Both the position numbers and the translations under genes were made by a program. The notes beneath the pieces were generated by a model. That model had not been told where the DNA came from. It did not search any database and saw nothing but the letters and a program-made list of their open reading frames with translations. Below are positions 1 through 8,405 of a stretch of DNA of 64,000 bases, piece by piece; positions within the stretch are counted from its first letter, which is position 1, and each line of letters begins with the position of its first letter. Source of the DNA: Palsa-504 sp963705835 (GTDB taxonomy: Bacteria > Actinomycetota > Actinomycetes > Streptosporangiales > Streptosporangiaceae); the NCBI GenBank assembly GCA_963705835.1, contig CAVPLC010000035.1, positions 6,763 through 70,762 of the forward strand. The letters are read 5' to 3'.

Positions 1-211
1 CATGCTCCCCGGTGGTCGATGACCACCAGGAGCCGGGGAAATGCGAGGCCCCCTTCGCCCACTGAAACGACCGCACCGGCAACGCGTCCTCGAGCCGCTC
101 AGTCGCGCAAGCCGCCAGCGGCTCCCGGTTCCGCGTCCCATCCGCCCGCACGTACTCCACTAAGAACCGCAGATCAGCACCGGTTCCAAGGTTCAACGCA
201 GCGACAGTCAT
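1..211 (-). CDS. TnsA-like transposase endonuclease subunit, N-terminal part (runs off left edge)
   Basis: The minus strand is open from position 211 to the edge and encodes about 70 residues. They include VEYVRADGT and then FQWAKGASHFPGSWWSSTTG, the pattern I remember from the N-terminus of actinobacterial TnsA-like heteromeric transposase endonuclease subunits (F-x-W-x-x-G-x-x-H-F-P-G-x-W-W-S-x-T). In Tn7-type elements TnsA cuts the 5' ends of the transposon beside the DDE transposase TnsB. An in-frame ATG at 226 is an alternative start. The nuclease catalytic residues and any tnsB/tnsC partners would lie beyond the window. The call rests on a short segment. Confidence 0.6.
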   Translation of the reverse strand, partial: MTVAALNLGTGADLRFLVEYVRADGTRNREPLAACATERLEDALPVRSFQWAKGASHFPGSWWSSTTGEH

Positions 212-256
212 CGCCCTGCCCGTCATCAGGGATCCCGCCCCCTGGGCCAACAATAA

Positions 257-319
257 TGAGACACGGTCCGTGACGGGCCGGAATCAGTGAGACAGGGCCG
301 ATTTATCGGAGACGGGACA
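257..319. repeat. Possible transposon end: repeated TGAGACA motifs ending in GGGACA
   Basis: TGAGACA occurs at 257-263 and again 31 bp on at 288-294. A related CGGGACA ends at 319. Read from 319 towards the TnsA-like gene, the end begins TGTCCC, and the TGT...ACA terminus plus repeated internal motifs is what Tn7/Tn552-type ends look like. The position just outside the tnsA-like start fits a terminal transposase-binding array. The other end is outside the window, so no target duplication can be checked. Confidence 0.4.
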
Positions 320-482
320 TCGCGCTTGACAAACTCCCTCTTACGCTGGTTTCCGCGGAAGCGCTTTGTGAAACAGCGCACAAGCCGCCTCTGCAGAAAC
401 GCGAGGAACAGCGACGGCATTCAGCCGGTCGCGCGGTACGCGGCACGAGAGTACGTCGCTCGGCGTATGCCAGTGTTGTGCT

Positions 483-1001
483 ATGGGCACTCCCGGCATC
501 GCCGTCCAGCCCGTCGACGAAGGTAATTCCGAGTCGGCCGTCCGGTTCCTCATCGAGTGGGTAAGCGATGGCGAGGCCGAGGCGCGGAGGTATCTGGCCG
601 ACCACGCGGAACCAGACGGCGCGAGCCTGATCGCCATGGACGGTGCCGACGTCATCGGTTACGCCGCGATCGTATAGGAGTCCAACTACGTCGGATTCCG
701 CAGCCGCGGCATCTCGCTGGTCCACCAGATCGCGGTGGCCGGGCCGTTCCGGCGGCGGGGCGTCGCGACACAGCTGATGGACGCGGCCGAGCAGATGGCT
801 CGCGATCGCGGCATCGCCACGCTGGGCATCACCGTCGGCCTGTTCGACGAATACGGCCCGGCTCAGCGGCTATACGGACGGCACGGCTACATCCCCGACG
901 GCCGTGGCGCATGCCGGGGCCAGCGGCCGCTCAGCAAAGGCATGCAGGTGACCATGGATGACGACCTGATCATCTGGCTCACCAAGGATCTCGTCAGCTG
1001 A
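483..1001 (+). pseudogene. GNAT-family N-acetyltransferase with one in-frame amber stop
   Basis: One frame runs from ATG 483 to 1001, interrupted only by TAG at 675-677 between GYAAIV and ESNYVGF. TGG (Trp) at that place would restore one protein of about 172 residues. The second half contains the acetyl-CoA-binding loop VAGPFRRRGVATQLMDAAEQ and the usual C-terminal LYGRHGYIPDG, so it is a GNAT acetyltransferase of unknown substrate. It is probably an inactivated gene, or a single-base error. No neighbour indicates a role. Confidence 0.7.
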
Positions 1002-1038
1002 CAACCCGATACCGCACCTCATCGCGGCATGTGAGTGC

Positions 1039-1505
1039 GTGGCGCTGTCCATTGTTCGGCGCTGGGAAATCATCGTGGATGATAGGGCCATGCCGGGCGC
1101 GCGAGATCCTGTCAGCGTGATGATGGCAGGCGCCGCGATACTCGCCGATGAGCTTTCCCCTGCCGGGTTCACGTTCCACCTGGCCGGCTTCGGGCGCAGC
1201 TCCGGCGGCGACTTCGCCGTCGGCCGGTTCACCAGAGGCGATCAGTACCTGGAGATCCATTTCCGTCATTCGCTCGGCCTGGTCACCTACGGATGGGCGA
1301 TAGCCTGCTCAACCACGCTGATTACCTGGCCGGGCTGGGAGAGACTGGCGCCTACCCCGGCTATGGCACGGACCCTCTGGACGCTTTCCGTCACCTGGCC
1401 AGGGATCTGGCCGGCCCGCTGTCGGGCTTCTTCAACCGCGATCGCAACGGGTATGAACGCAGCCTCCGAGCAGCCAGGCAGCCGCGCCGTAGAACGCTTC
1501 CCTGA
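1039..1505 (+). pseudogene. Hypothetical protein with a one-base frameshift
   Basis: The first frame (start 1039 or ATG 1090) reads DQYLEIHFRHSLGLVTYGW. After about 1293 the coherent reading moves to another frame, GDSLLNHADYLAGLGETGAYPGY...DLAGPLSGFF, ending at 1505. Adding one G near 1292-1295 would join them into one protein of about 140-155 residues. The joined sequence looks like an uncharacterised actinobacterial protein. I do not recognise a function. Confidence 0.55.
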
Positions 1506-1614
1506 CACCCGCCGCCCGAAAGGCTCGATTGACAAGTATCAACTCATCGCGGCAGATCCGGACGTTTCGCGGGGCTTGGCGGTCTGCCTATGCTTCGCCA
1601 GAGGCAGACCGCTA

Positions 1615-2160
1615 TCAACATCCGGGCGGAGCGCTTCCGCTCACGAGAGACTGCTTTCCGGATACGATCACGCCGTCGCGCACAACATATCTGAACACGT
1701 AACGCTGCAGAGCTTTGGCGGCGCCTTTGCTCTCGTACGCGCGGAACGAACCTGACACGACCTCCTTCCTCGCCGTGGGTTTGCCGTTCAGTACATCACG
1801 ATCGGTGCACTCGTAGCCCTTGATCATCCCCGGGTAGGTGCGGTATTCACCCGTGCCGAGGTTCTTACCCCCGAGTTGCCAGACTCTCGACCAGTTGTGA
1901 TCGTTGATCGCCGTGATGAAGGCTTCGGCCACGCTGGTCGGCCCTGTGGCCTTCGATGGCGGCTGGGACGCCGACGAGTTGTGGATCATGACTGCCAAAA
2001 TCCCGATGATGATCGCAGACAGCGCGCTCAATTTTAGGCTCACGCCTACGGAAGAGAGTGTTCCGCCGGTCACATGGGGGGTGATACTGAAAACCAGAGG
2101 CCCAATGGGGATCGCGATGGCGAGGACCACGAGCCATCCGGGGAGGTGGGGGATAACCAA
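1615..2160 (-). CDS. Hypothetical membrane-anchored protein
   Basis: A 181-residue protein that starts with TTG. It has two hydrophobic segments (about residues 6-28 and 42-60) followed by a soluble domain of about 120 residues. The soluble part begins SVAEAFITAINDHNWSRVWQLGGKNL, the kind of helix seen at the start of NTF2-like/SnoaL-like folds, so a membrane-tethered NTF2-like protein is possible. There is no operon partner. Gene-like composition and the orderly membrane-soluble layout support a real gene. Its function is unknown. Confidence 0.6.
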   Translation of the reverse strand: MVIPHLPGWLVVLAIAIPIGPLVFSITPHVTGGTLSSVGVSLKLSALSAIIIGILAVMIHNSSASQPPSKATGPTSVAEAFITAINDHNWSRVWQLGGKNLGTGEYRTYPGMIKGYECTDRDVLNGKPTARKEVVSGSFRAYESKGAAKALQRYVFRYVVRDGVIVSGKQSLVSGSAPPGC

Positions 2161-3384
2161 TTTGCCACTCCTTCGGATGCCGCCATCGGTATACCCTGCG
2201 ACGTCTTTCCTCTACTGCTACGCACCTGTCTCATTTGGTACAGAGACATCACGCACGACCGAGGTCTGACGGCACACCGTAACGAGATAATCACAGGATC
2301 ACGATTACGTTGGTGCTGCCAATCATCTGGGCAGCACAGGCGCAGGTTCGGCTGGATCGGTGCCGGAGGCGGCTTCCGGTTGATTCTGGTTCCCTGCGTC
2401 GCCGGTTCCGCGCTGCTCGACCTCACTGCGCCGCACGGCGCCGCGTCCGCCATGGCCACGCCATGGCCTCAGGCGGACTTGTCAATGCGTACGCTGGCCA
2501 CTTTGTGGGTAGCGGCCTGAGGAGCCCAGCGATCATCGGTGCCGGACACCGGGCGAGGCCGGGCAGTACGCAGCCTTCTTGATGGGTTTCGCCCTAATCT
2601 GGCCGCCGCGGCGCGGGCGCCAGTTCCACGCAGCGTTCATGGCGGCCGGATGACCTGCGTCGAACGCGCGGAATGCGGCATGAGAGGGCCTTGTGATCTG
2701 GCCTTGTGGGAGGATGTAACGGCTAGGGGAAGTGTTTGCAGATGGCTCCGAGAGCGGCGAGAAAGGGTCGGCTACGTCGTGATCGCTCTTGGCAGCAATA
2801 TGCATATTGTCGCGCGCGCGCACCGGCGCGGGGAGCTGGCTCGGTGCTTTGCGACGGTTCTTGGCAGCCTGTTACGGACCGTTGAGTTCCCGGGTATCGA
2901 TCAGCCGATGTTCATGATGAGCCTTCCCTGTGGGGATATCTCAGTATCGAGTTCACCGAGGATGCACCCGATGACGAGCAGCCGCGCCTGGTGCCTGGGG
3001 TCGAGCTGCGCGCCGGCGACCCAGTTGCAGTGCTCCAGGCGGCAATTGAGGCAGGACTTTCTGAGGTCAAGCATCCGGGCCATCTGTACTACTTCATCAT
3101 TCGTAGCGGCCAGGCGTTCGTCCTCGCCCCAACGAGCTGAACACGGCGGAAGCGGATATTCACCGCAAGGGCAGCGATGCCAGAAATTACAGTTCTGGCG
3201 ACAGCGCGTCCGGACCACCAACGGGAGTACTGGGCGGGCAGCAACGCGGAGGTTGCCTGACAACCGCGACGAGCCTGTCGCCGGTCTGGGCGGGTAGTGC
3301 TTCCCGGCGCCGGAACAAAGAGGCGCTGGGCTGACTTGGATAGAGGGAAAGATTTAGAAGAGGGACTCGGAAAGCAGCCAGGGC
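2161..3384. other. 1.2-kb stretch without a convincing intact gene
   Basis: Several open frames cross here on both strands, but none has a good ribosome site, family motifs or a sensible length. The only coding-like piece is the fragment at 2886-3140, annotated separately. I see no RNA gene or insertion sequence. Confidence 0.4.
2886..3140 (+). pseudogene. Coding-like fragment without a start codon
   Basis: The frame is open from a stop at 2883 to TGA at 3140. It reads like real protein: EPSLWGYLSIEFTED, then PRLVPGVELRAGDPVAVLQ, then GHLYYFIIRSGQAFVLAP. No ATG, GTG or TTG sits at a suitable place. It may be the 3' end of a gene whose upstream part has been lost or frameshifted. I do not recognise the family. 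Confidence 0.3.
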
Positions 3385-3948
3385 ATGGGGTCGACGGGCA
3401 GGTCCGAGGGCGGGACGGGACAGGCTGCCAAGGACGAGCGGTATCATCCATGTCCGGCCGGGCGGCACTGGGGGCCGAGGGGCGCGGCGGGCATCCTGCC
3501 GTGGACGGTGACGTCGGATGGGCGCACGTGGGTGCTGCTGAGCCACCGCTCGCCGCATGTGCAGGCGGGCGGCACCTGGTCCACCTTCGGCGGCGCCATT
3601 GACGACGGCGAGACGCCTTGGCACGCGGCCATCCGCGAGACCAGCGAGGAGATTGACGGGATCGACGTGCGCCTAGGCGTCGTGGCCGCGGAGCTGGAGG
3701 TTCCCTGCGAGCATGGCTGCGGGTGGTCTTACACCACGTTCGCCGTGCGGGTCTGGAACACGGGGACGGGCGACCTGCCAAGTGCCCGGATTGCTCCCGG
3801 GCGCTCGGCGTGGGAGACCGCCGGGCTAGCGTGGGTGCCAGCCGACCGGGTTGCCGAACATCCCGGCCTTCACCCGGGGCTGCGCGCCGCTTGGCCGAGG
3901 CTACGGGCTTCCCTCGCTGACGCGCCACGCGTCGACGGTCCGGCGTAG
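3385..3948 (+). CDS. NUDIX hydrolase
   Basis: A 187-residue protein with a complete NUDIX box at about residues 70-92 (GGAIDDGETPWHAAI then RETSEEI), matching G-x5-E-x7-R-E-U-x-E-E. NUDIX enzymes use this helix to bind Mg2+ and hydrolyse nucleoside diphosphates linked to another group, such as ADP-ribose, NADH or oxidised nucleotides; the substrate cannot be read here. The N-terminal 30 residues are low-complexity and the true start could be later. Its 3' end overlaps the convergent macro-TIR gene by 48 bp, which is notable because both families handle ADP-ribose-type molecules. Confidence 0.85.
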   Translation: MGSTGRSEGGTGQAAKDERYHPCPAGRHWGPRGAAGILPWTVTSDGRTWVLLSHRSPHVQAGGTWSTFGGAIDDGETPWHAAIRETSEEIDGIDVRLGVVAAELEVPCEHGCGWSYTTFAVRVWNTGTGDLPSARIAPGRSAWETAGLAWVPADRVAEHPGLHPGLRAAWPRLRASLADAPRVDGPA

Positions 3949-5175
3949 TCCCTGCGCGATGTCCAGGAAGGCGGTGTCTTGGTCTGACCAGGTGCTGACG
4001 GCTTTGCCGTCCTTGGGCAGGGCCTGAAGTCCCTCCAGGCCCGCAGTCTGCCAGTCCGCCGGTCTCAGGATGACCGGGATCACGATGGCCTCGCCGCGGC
4101 GATGCCGTTCCAAGGCCCTGACCAGTTCGACCCTGCCTATGTAGTCGGAGCCGAGGAAGCTGGCCGTTACGAGCAGGAGGATGATGTCGGCTTCGTCCAG
4201 CCGCCGGATGATCTCGGGAGCCCATTCCTGACCCGGAACGACCTGACCGTCGCTCCATGCTGAGATATAGCCGCCGGAACGCAACCCACCGAGATGGTCG
4301 AAAAGCTTGTCACGGAACTCTTCGTCCTTGCGGGCATAGGAAACGAACACGGACGCAGCCCTTCGGCGGCTTGATTGCTCACGCTGCGCGGCACGAAGGC
4401 GCTGGTCAGTGTTTCGCTCCAGGGCTGCGCGCAGCTCGCCCTCACGGGCGACGTCTCCTCGGCCCTGCTGCAGGTCAACTAGCTGCTGCTCAAGTGTCTG
4501 CCGCTGTTGTTCAAGACCCAGCAAGTCGGAGACGACCGCTTGTGGCCGATCGGGGCGCGGTGGCGGTGGCTGCGCGGTTTCGTGCGCAGCTATCAGAGGC
4601 ACTCGGCGCGCGAATTCTTCATAGAAGGCCACGTACTGCACCGGCGAAGCCATAGTCCGAGACATGAGCATGATCGACACGTCGAGCTGCCAGCTGCTTT
4701 GGCTGAGAGTATCGTTTATCACCTCTGCCATCGCGGCGGCCGAGGCCTCGATCGGGTAGCCGGCGGTACCGGTGCCCAGGGCGGGAAAGACAATAGACCT
4801 GACATCCAGGAGCTGCATGAGTTCAAGACAGGTCCGGGTGGCGCGCCGCACTAGGCCGGCGACTTCCCGGGCAGGGGCCCCACGGGAGTCTTCCCAATAG
4901 CCCGGGCCGATCGTGACCACATGGAACACGTAGCGCGCAGGCAGCGCGCCTGCGGTCGTCACCACGACATCTCCGGCTTCCCTGGGCACCGCCTTCGCGG
5001 CATCAAGAACCACCGCGTTCCCCGCGGCTATCCGGATAGCGGCCGATACCCCTCCGCCCGTGGACAACTGGTAGTCGTCAGAGCTCACCACTACCTCGGC
5101 GGGGACATCCAGCACACTGCCGAAGTCGATCGTCAACTGACTACCCGCTATGCGGTAGGTGCGTTGCGTGCTCAC
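3901..5175 (-). CDS. Macro domain-coiled coil-TIR domain fusion protein
   Basis: A 424-residue protein in three parts. Residues 1-195 form a macro-type domain: ITIDFGSVLDV-like start, STGGGVSAAIRIAAG, and the loop FPALGTGTAGYP at 130-141. Residues 217-270 are rich in Q/E/L/R heptads and are probably a coiled coil. Residues 275-405 form a TIR_2 domain: SVFVSYARKDEEF, then SDYIGRVELVRALERH with the predicted catalytic Glu at 350, then VIPVILRPADW. TIR domains cleave NAD+ and macro domains bind ADP-ribose derivatives, and the two occur in separate Thoeris-like defence proteins. The fusion therefore suggests production and sensing of an NAD+-derived signal in one chain. The immune role is inferred. 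It is divergently transcribed from RNase Z across a hairpin-rich 0.5-kb gap. Confidence 0.8.
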   Translation of the reverse strand: MSTQRTYRIAGSQLTIDFGSVLDVPAEVVVSSDDYQLSTGGGVSAAIRIAAGNAVVLDAAKAVPREAGDVVVTTAGALPARYVFHVVTIGPGYWEDSRGAPAREVAGLVRRATRTCLELMQLLDVRSIVFPALGTGTAGYPIEASAAAMAEVINDTLSQSSWQLDVSIMLMSRTMASPVQYVAFYEEFARRVPLIAAHETAQPPPPRPDRPQAVVSDLLGLEQQRQTLEQQLVDLQQGRGDVAREGELRAALERNTDQRLRAAQREQSSRRRAASVFVSYARKDEEFRDKLFDHLGGLRSGGYISAWSDGQVVPGQEWAPEIIRRLDEADIILLLVTASFLGSDYIGRVELVRALERHRRGEAIVIPVILRPADWQTAGLEGLQALPKDGKAVSTWSDQDTAFLDIAQGLRRTVDAWRVSEGSP

Positions 5176-5297
5176 GTGATTTTCTCTCCAACCTGGCTTG
5201 TATCACAAACTACTCGGTCTCAAGGCTTATCGGAAGATACTTTGACCTATAGAACGGGACACAGCGTCGCCGTAGTGTGGTGACGAAATCTAATATT

Positions 5298-5318
5298 ATC
5301 CGTGACCGTTTCACGGAT
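5298..5318. promoter_or_regulatory. Inverted repeat upstream of the macro-TIR gene
   Basis: ATCCGTGA at 5298-5305 and TCACGGAT at 5311-5318 form a perfect 8-bp inverted repeat with a 5-nt spacer. It lies 123 bp upstream of the macro-TIR start in an AT-richer divergent gap, which suits a repressor operator better than a terminator because no T-run follows. Confidence 0.35.
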
Positions 5319-5425
5319 TCGGACACAAAGATGATGCTACGCGTGGAGCAGCGGCGTCTTTCAGCTCTAGTCCAAGCATTTCATTGGAAGCAATATGACA
5401 GCCGGAAATCGATCAGCCTCGAATA

Positions 5426-5452
5426 AATTGAGTTCTACGGCGAAACTCAATT
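5426..5452. promoter_or_regulatory. Second inverted repeat in the macro-TIR/RNase Z gap
   Basis: AATTGAGTT (5426-5434) and AACTCAATT (5444-5452) are perfect 9-bp arms around a 9-nt loop. No T-tract follows, so an operator or a structured leader is more likely than a terminator. The rest of the 5176-5688 gap holds no gene that I can support. Confidence 0.35.
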
Positions 5453-5688
5453 ATAACGGGGCCAGTTAAATCATGAATGAGTATACTGAGCGGCACATGT
5501 GTATCCGGGAAACGCGCTCATCTCGGCAGAGTCGGTCGGCGTTGTATGGAGGTTATTGACCGTGTGGCCGCCACTGGCCGTGCGCTCGGATACAAGTGGT
5601 AAGGAGGTGACGGCGCCACGGCGTGAGGCGCGAGCCGGTCAGGCCGGCGCCGGGCGGCCGGCCGCCGCCTGGCGTAGGGTCGGTTGCT

Positions 5689-6621
5689 GTGTCCGACCGG
5701 GAGCTGGTGGTCCTGGGGACGGCGAGCCAGGCGCCCACCCGCAGCCGCAACCACAACGGCTACCTGCTGTTGTGGGATGACGAGGGACTGCTGTTCGACC
5801 CGGGCGAGGGGACCCAGCGGCAGATGCTGTTCGCCGGGGTCACGGCGAGCCGGATCACCCGCATCTGCATCACGCATTTCCACGGGGATCACTGCCTGGG
5901 CCTGCCGGGCGTGCTCGCGCGGATGTCCCTGGACCGGGTCCCGCACCCGGTGGAGGCCTGCTATCCGGCGCAGCACCAGGAGGTATTCACCCGGCTGCGG
6001 CATGCGGCGCTGTTCCGCGACGCGGTGGACCTGCGGGAACGGCCAGCCGAGGGTGCCGGCACGGTGCTGCGCGCGGCCGGGTTCGGTGTCGAGGCGCGGC
6101 CGCTGTCGCACACCATCGCGGCCCTGGGCTACCGGCTGGCCGAGGCCGACGGGCGGCGGATGCTCCCGGACAGGCTCGCCGCCGCCGGCATCACCGGCCC
6201 GGACATCGGGCGGCTGCAGCGCGAGGGCCGCCTGGTCACCGGTGACCGCCTGGTGACGGTGGAGCAGGTAAGCGAACCGCGGCGGGGCCAGCGGTTCGCG
6301 TTCATCATGGATACCCGGCTGTGCGATGCCGCGTTCGAGCTCGCTGACGGCGCGGACATGGTGGTGTGCGAGTCCACCTTCGCCGACACCGAGGCCCGGC
6401 TGGCCCGCGAGTACGGGCACCTGACCGCCGGGCAGGCCGGCCGCATCGCGGCCGAGTCCGGGGCGCGGCTGCTCGTGCTCACCCACTTCTCCCAACGCTA
6501 CGAGCATGACGGCGGCCAGCAGCTCGCCGCGCAAGCGGTGGCGGCGTTCGGCGGGCCGGTGGTGCTGGCCCGGGATCTGGACCGGATCCCGGTGCCATCT
6601 CGGCAGCCCCCAGCCACGTAG
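5689..6621 (+). CDS. rnz: Ribonuclease Z (tRNA 3' endonuclease)
   Basis: A 310-residue metallo-beta-lactamase-fold enzyme from GTG 5689; translation could also begin two codons earlier. The zinc-binding HxHxDH motif is at H63-F-H65-G-D67-H68 (THFHGDHCLGLPG). Later metal ligands are LSHTI, the Asp of IMDTRLCD, and LTHFSQRY near the C-terminus. RNase Z cuts tRNA precursors after the discriminator base so that CCA can be added. The length fits the short bacterial form. I place the start at SDRELVVLGTA because earlier codons encode a Pro/Gly-rich stretch unlike the family. Confidence 0.88.
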   Translation: MSDRELVVLGTASQAPTRSRNHNGYLLLWDDEGLLFDPGEGTQRQMLFAGVTASRITRICITHFHGDHCLGLPGVLARMSLDRVPHPVEACYPAQHQEVFTRLRHAALFRDAVDLRERPAEGAGTVLRAAGFGVEARPLSHTIAALGYRLAEADGRRMLPDRLAAAGITGPDIGRLQREGRLVTGDRLVTVEQVSEPRRGQRFAFIMDTRLCDAAFELADGADMVVCESTFADTEARLAREYGHLTAGQAGRIAAESGARLLVLTHFSQRYEHDGGQQLAAQAVAAFGGPVVLARDLDRIPVPSRQPPAT

Positions 6622-6937
6622 CCGATCCCCCGCTGGGTCATCTCGTGTGCGCTATCAGGTCAGCGGCAGGCGGAAACACCAGGACGCCGGGGATCGCCAT
6701 GATCAGGTCAGGCACGGGCTGTACACGCTGTGCGGTATCGGGAGCAGACCGGGGTTCTCGCACCGATTCCAGATGCCCGCTGACTGCCGCTGCGCGAGTT
6801 CTGGGTCTTGCCAGGAAGGGCCAGGCGGAGGAGCCTGCTCTCATCGGTCCCGTGGCCGCCGCGGGACCGGATCGTAATGAGCACTCGCGCGAGGTGCGCC
6901 TGTTTTCGGGTCGGCCACGCCAGTGAGGTGACCGTAA
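6622..6937. other. Intergenic stretch, no gene seen
   Basis: 316 bp between RNase Z and the phosphatase. Only short overlapping frames without motifs are present. GAGGTGACC at 6926-6934 precedes the next start and is its likely ribosome site. Confidence 0.4.
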
Positions 6938-7759
6938 ATGTCTATCGATCACCAGACGATGGCACGCGAGATCGACCGTCTTCACCAATTCTTTCACCTC
7001 AGCGGAGACGATCGCTACCTGGATCATGCCGCCTACGCGTTCGAAGATCTCCCTAAGGATGTACGCGAGCAGGCTCGGCTGATCCTGGACGTGCCCGCTG
7101 GCGGCTCCTTGGCGAAGAGAGTCATCGAAGTCACCGCTGATGCGGTCGCAGATGTGTACGGCTCGCTCGAGAAGGTAAAACTGCTACATTTCCTGTCGCG
7201 GTATCCGGTGATCCCTTACACCTATCCGATAGATGGTCACCTCTCGCGGGGCAGCCGCCCCAGCCAGGCGAAACTAGCGCTGCTGGCGCGGGAATCGTAC
7301 GCGGGTACGGTCAATCTGTGCGCCGAGATGGACGGCGGGGACGCTCCGCAAATCAGCAACGCGGGTCTTGCTGCCTCGCTGAAGACTCAGCACATCCCCA
7401 TTACCGACGGCACACCGCCTCGACGTGACCAGGTTATCGAGTTCCTGCAGGTGCTGGCCGCCCCCGAGACCGGCCGGACGTACCTGCACTGCGAGGCGGG
7501 ACAGGCGAGGACCGGGGTCATGACCGCCTGCTACCGCATGGCGGTCATGGGCTGGAGCCCACCAGACGCGCTCATGGAGGCCAGGAACTTCGTCTGCTTC
7601 ATTCCCGACCAGCTGGAATTCATCCAAGATTTCGGAGAGAAGCTGGCACAGGGTGACCCCGCGATAATCGGCTATCCACGTCAGCCTCTAGGATCTCACG
7701 CCCTGACAGCGTCGGAACGGAGCGCAACGATCGCCACGGCCGCCGCCGACGGTGGATGA
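6938..7759 (+). CDS. Dual-specificity protein phosphatase family protein
   Basis: A 273-residue protein. Residues 96-225 carry the cysteine-phosphatase fold with the P-loop HCEAGQARTG, giving the CX5R catalytic pair C185 and R191, and a likely general acid at D157 in ITDGTPP. Members remove phosphate from Ser/Thr/Tyr residues or from phospholipids and nucleotides; the substrate is unknown. The N-terminal 95 residues form a mostly helical extension ending near a hydrophobic patch (LLHFLSRYPVIPYTY). There is no obvious partner kinase in the immediate neighbourhood. Confidence 0.85.
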   Translation: MSIDHQTMAREIDRLHQFFHLSGDDRYLDHAAYAFEDLPKDVREQARLILDVPAGGSLAKRVIEVTADAVADVYGSLEKVKLLHFLSRYPVIPYTYPIDGHLSRGSRPSQAKLALLARESYAGTVNLCAEMDGGDAPQISNAGLAASLKTQHIPITDGTPPRRDQVIEFLQVLAAPETGRTYLHCEAGQARTGVMTACYRMAVMGWSPPDALMEARNFVCFIPDQLEFIQDFGEKLAQGDPAIIGYPRQPLGSHALTASERSATIATAAADGG

Positions 7760-7931
7760 CACAACGAATCCGCTTCCTTGGGTTCGGCAGCCACACGCAG
7801 CGGCGGCTCGTGATTGTCGCCGCGCGCCGCTGAACTGCCGCGAGTGGCCCAAGAAAGCTAGGTTGGATTGGCCCTGGGTGATAGGCCATGCCGGCCGTAA
7901 CGTTGGCGTACCGCACTCACGGGAGGAACCC

Positions 7932-8384
7932 ATGCGCCACGTGACATTCGAACCTGCCCGGCCTCTGGACACCGGAGGCATGCCGTGGATCCCGACCGGG
8001 CCAGGCAAGTCGTTCCGTCCGCTGCGCTTCGCCGCGGACGGCTGGTCCGAGCTGATGCGGCTCGAGCCAGGCAGCGCCGTGGCGGTGCACCGCCACACCG
8101 GCGAGGTTCATGCCTTCAACCTCGCTGGTACCCGTGAGATCCTCGGTACTGGCGAGCGGGTCGGGCCCGGTGACTACGTGTACGAGCCTCCAGGCACCGT
8201 CGACGGATGGGGAGCGATCGGTGACGAGCCATGCGTGGTGCATATCAAGGTCGTCGGCGCCGTCGAGTATCTCGGCGGAAACGGGCAGGTTATCGAGTCC
8301 GTCAACGCGGAAACCCAGCGTGCGGTCTACCTCGCCTGGTGCCGGGAGCATGGCGTACGCCCAGCAGAGCAGATCCTGGGCTGA
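7932..8384 (+). CDS. Cupin-domain protein (2,4'-dihydroxyacetophenone dioxygenase-like)
   Basis: A 150-residue protein starting at ATG 7932 behind GGGAGG. The beta-barrel carries VAVHRHTGEVHAFNLAG, a cupin metal motif with two His and a Glu, and the second strand pair GPGDYVYEPPGTVDGWGA. Similar proteins are annotated as dihydroxyacetophenone dioxygenase-like or as cupins of unknown activity. It sits 21 bp before an MDR oxidoreductase on the same strand, so the two probably share a transcript. Confidence 0.8.
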   Translation: MRHVTFEPARPLDTGGMPWIPTGPGKSFRPLRFAADGWSELMRLEPGSAVAVHRHTGEVHAFNLAGTREILGTGERVGPGDYVYEPPGTVDGWGAIGDEPCVVHIKVVGAVEYLGGNGQVIESVNAETQRAVYLAWCREHGVRPAEQILG

Positions 8385-8405
8385 CCACAGAAGGGACACA
8401 GCCCC

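Noticed and set aside
675..677. TAG as a recoded (pyrrolysine) codon in the GNAT gene
   Set aside because: No sign of pyrrolysine machinery, and a plain TGG to TAG change explains it.
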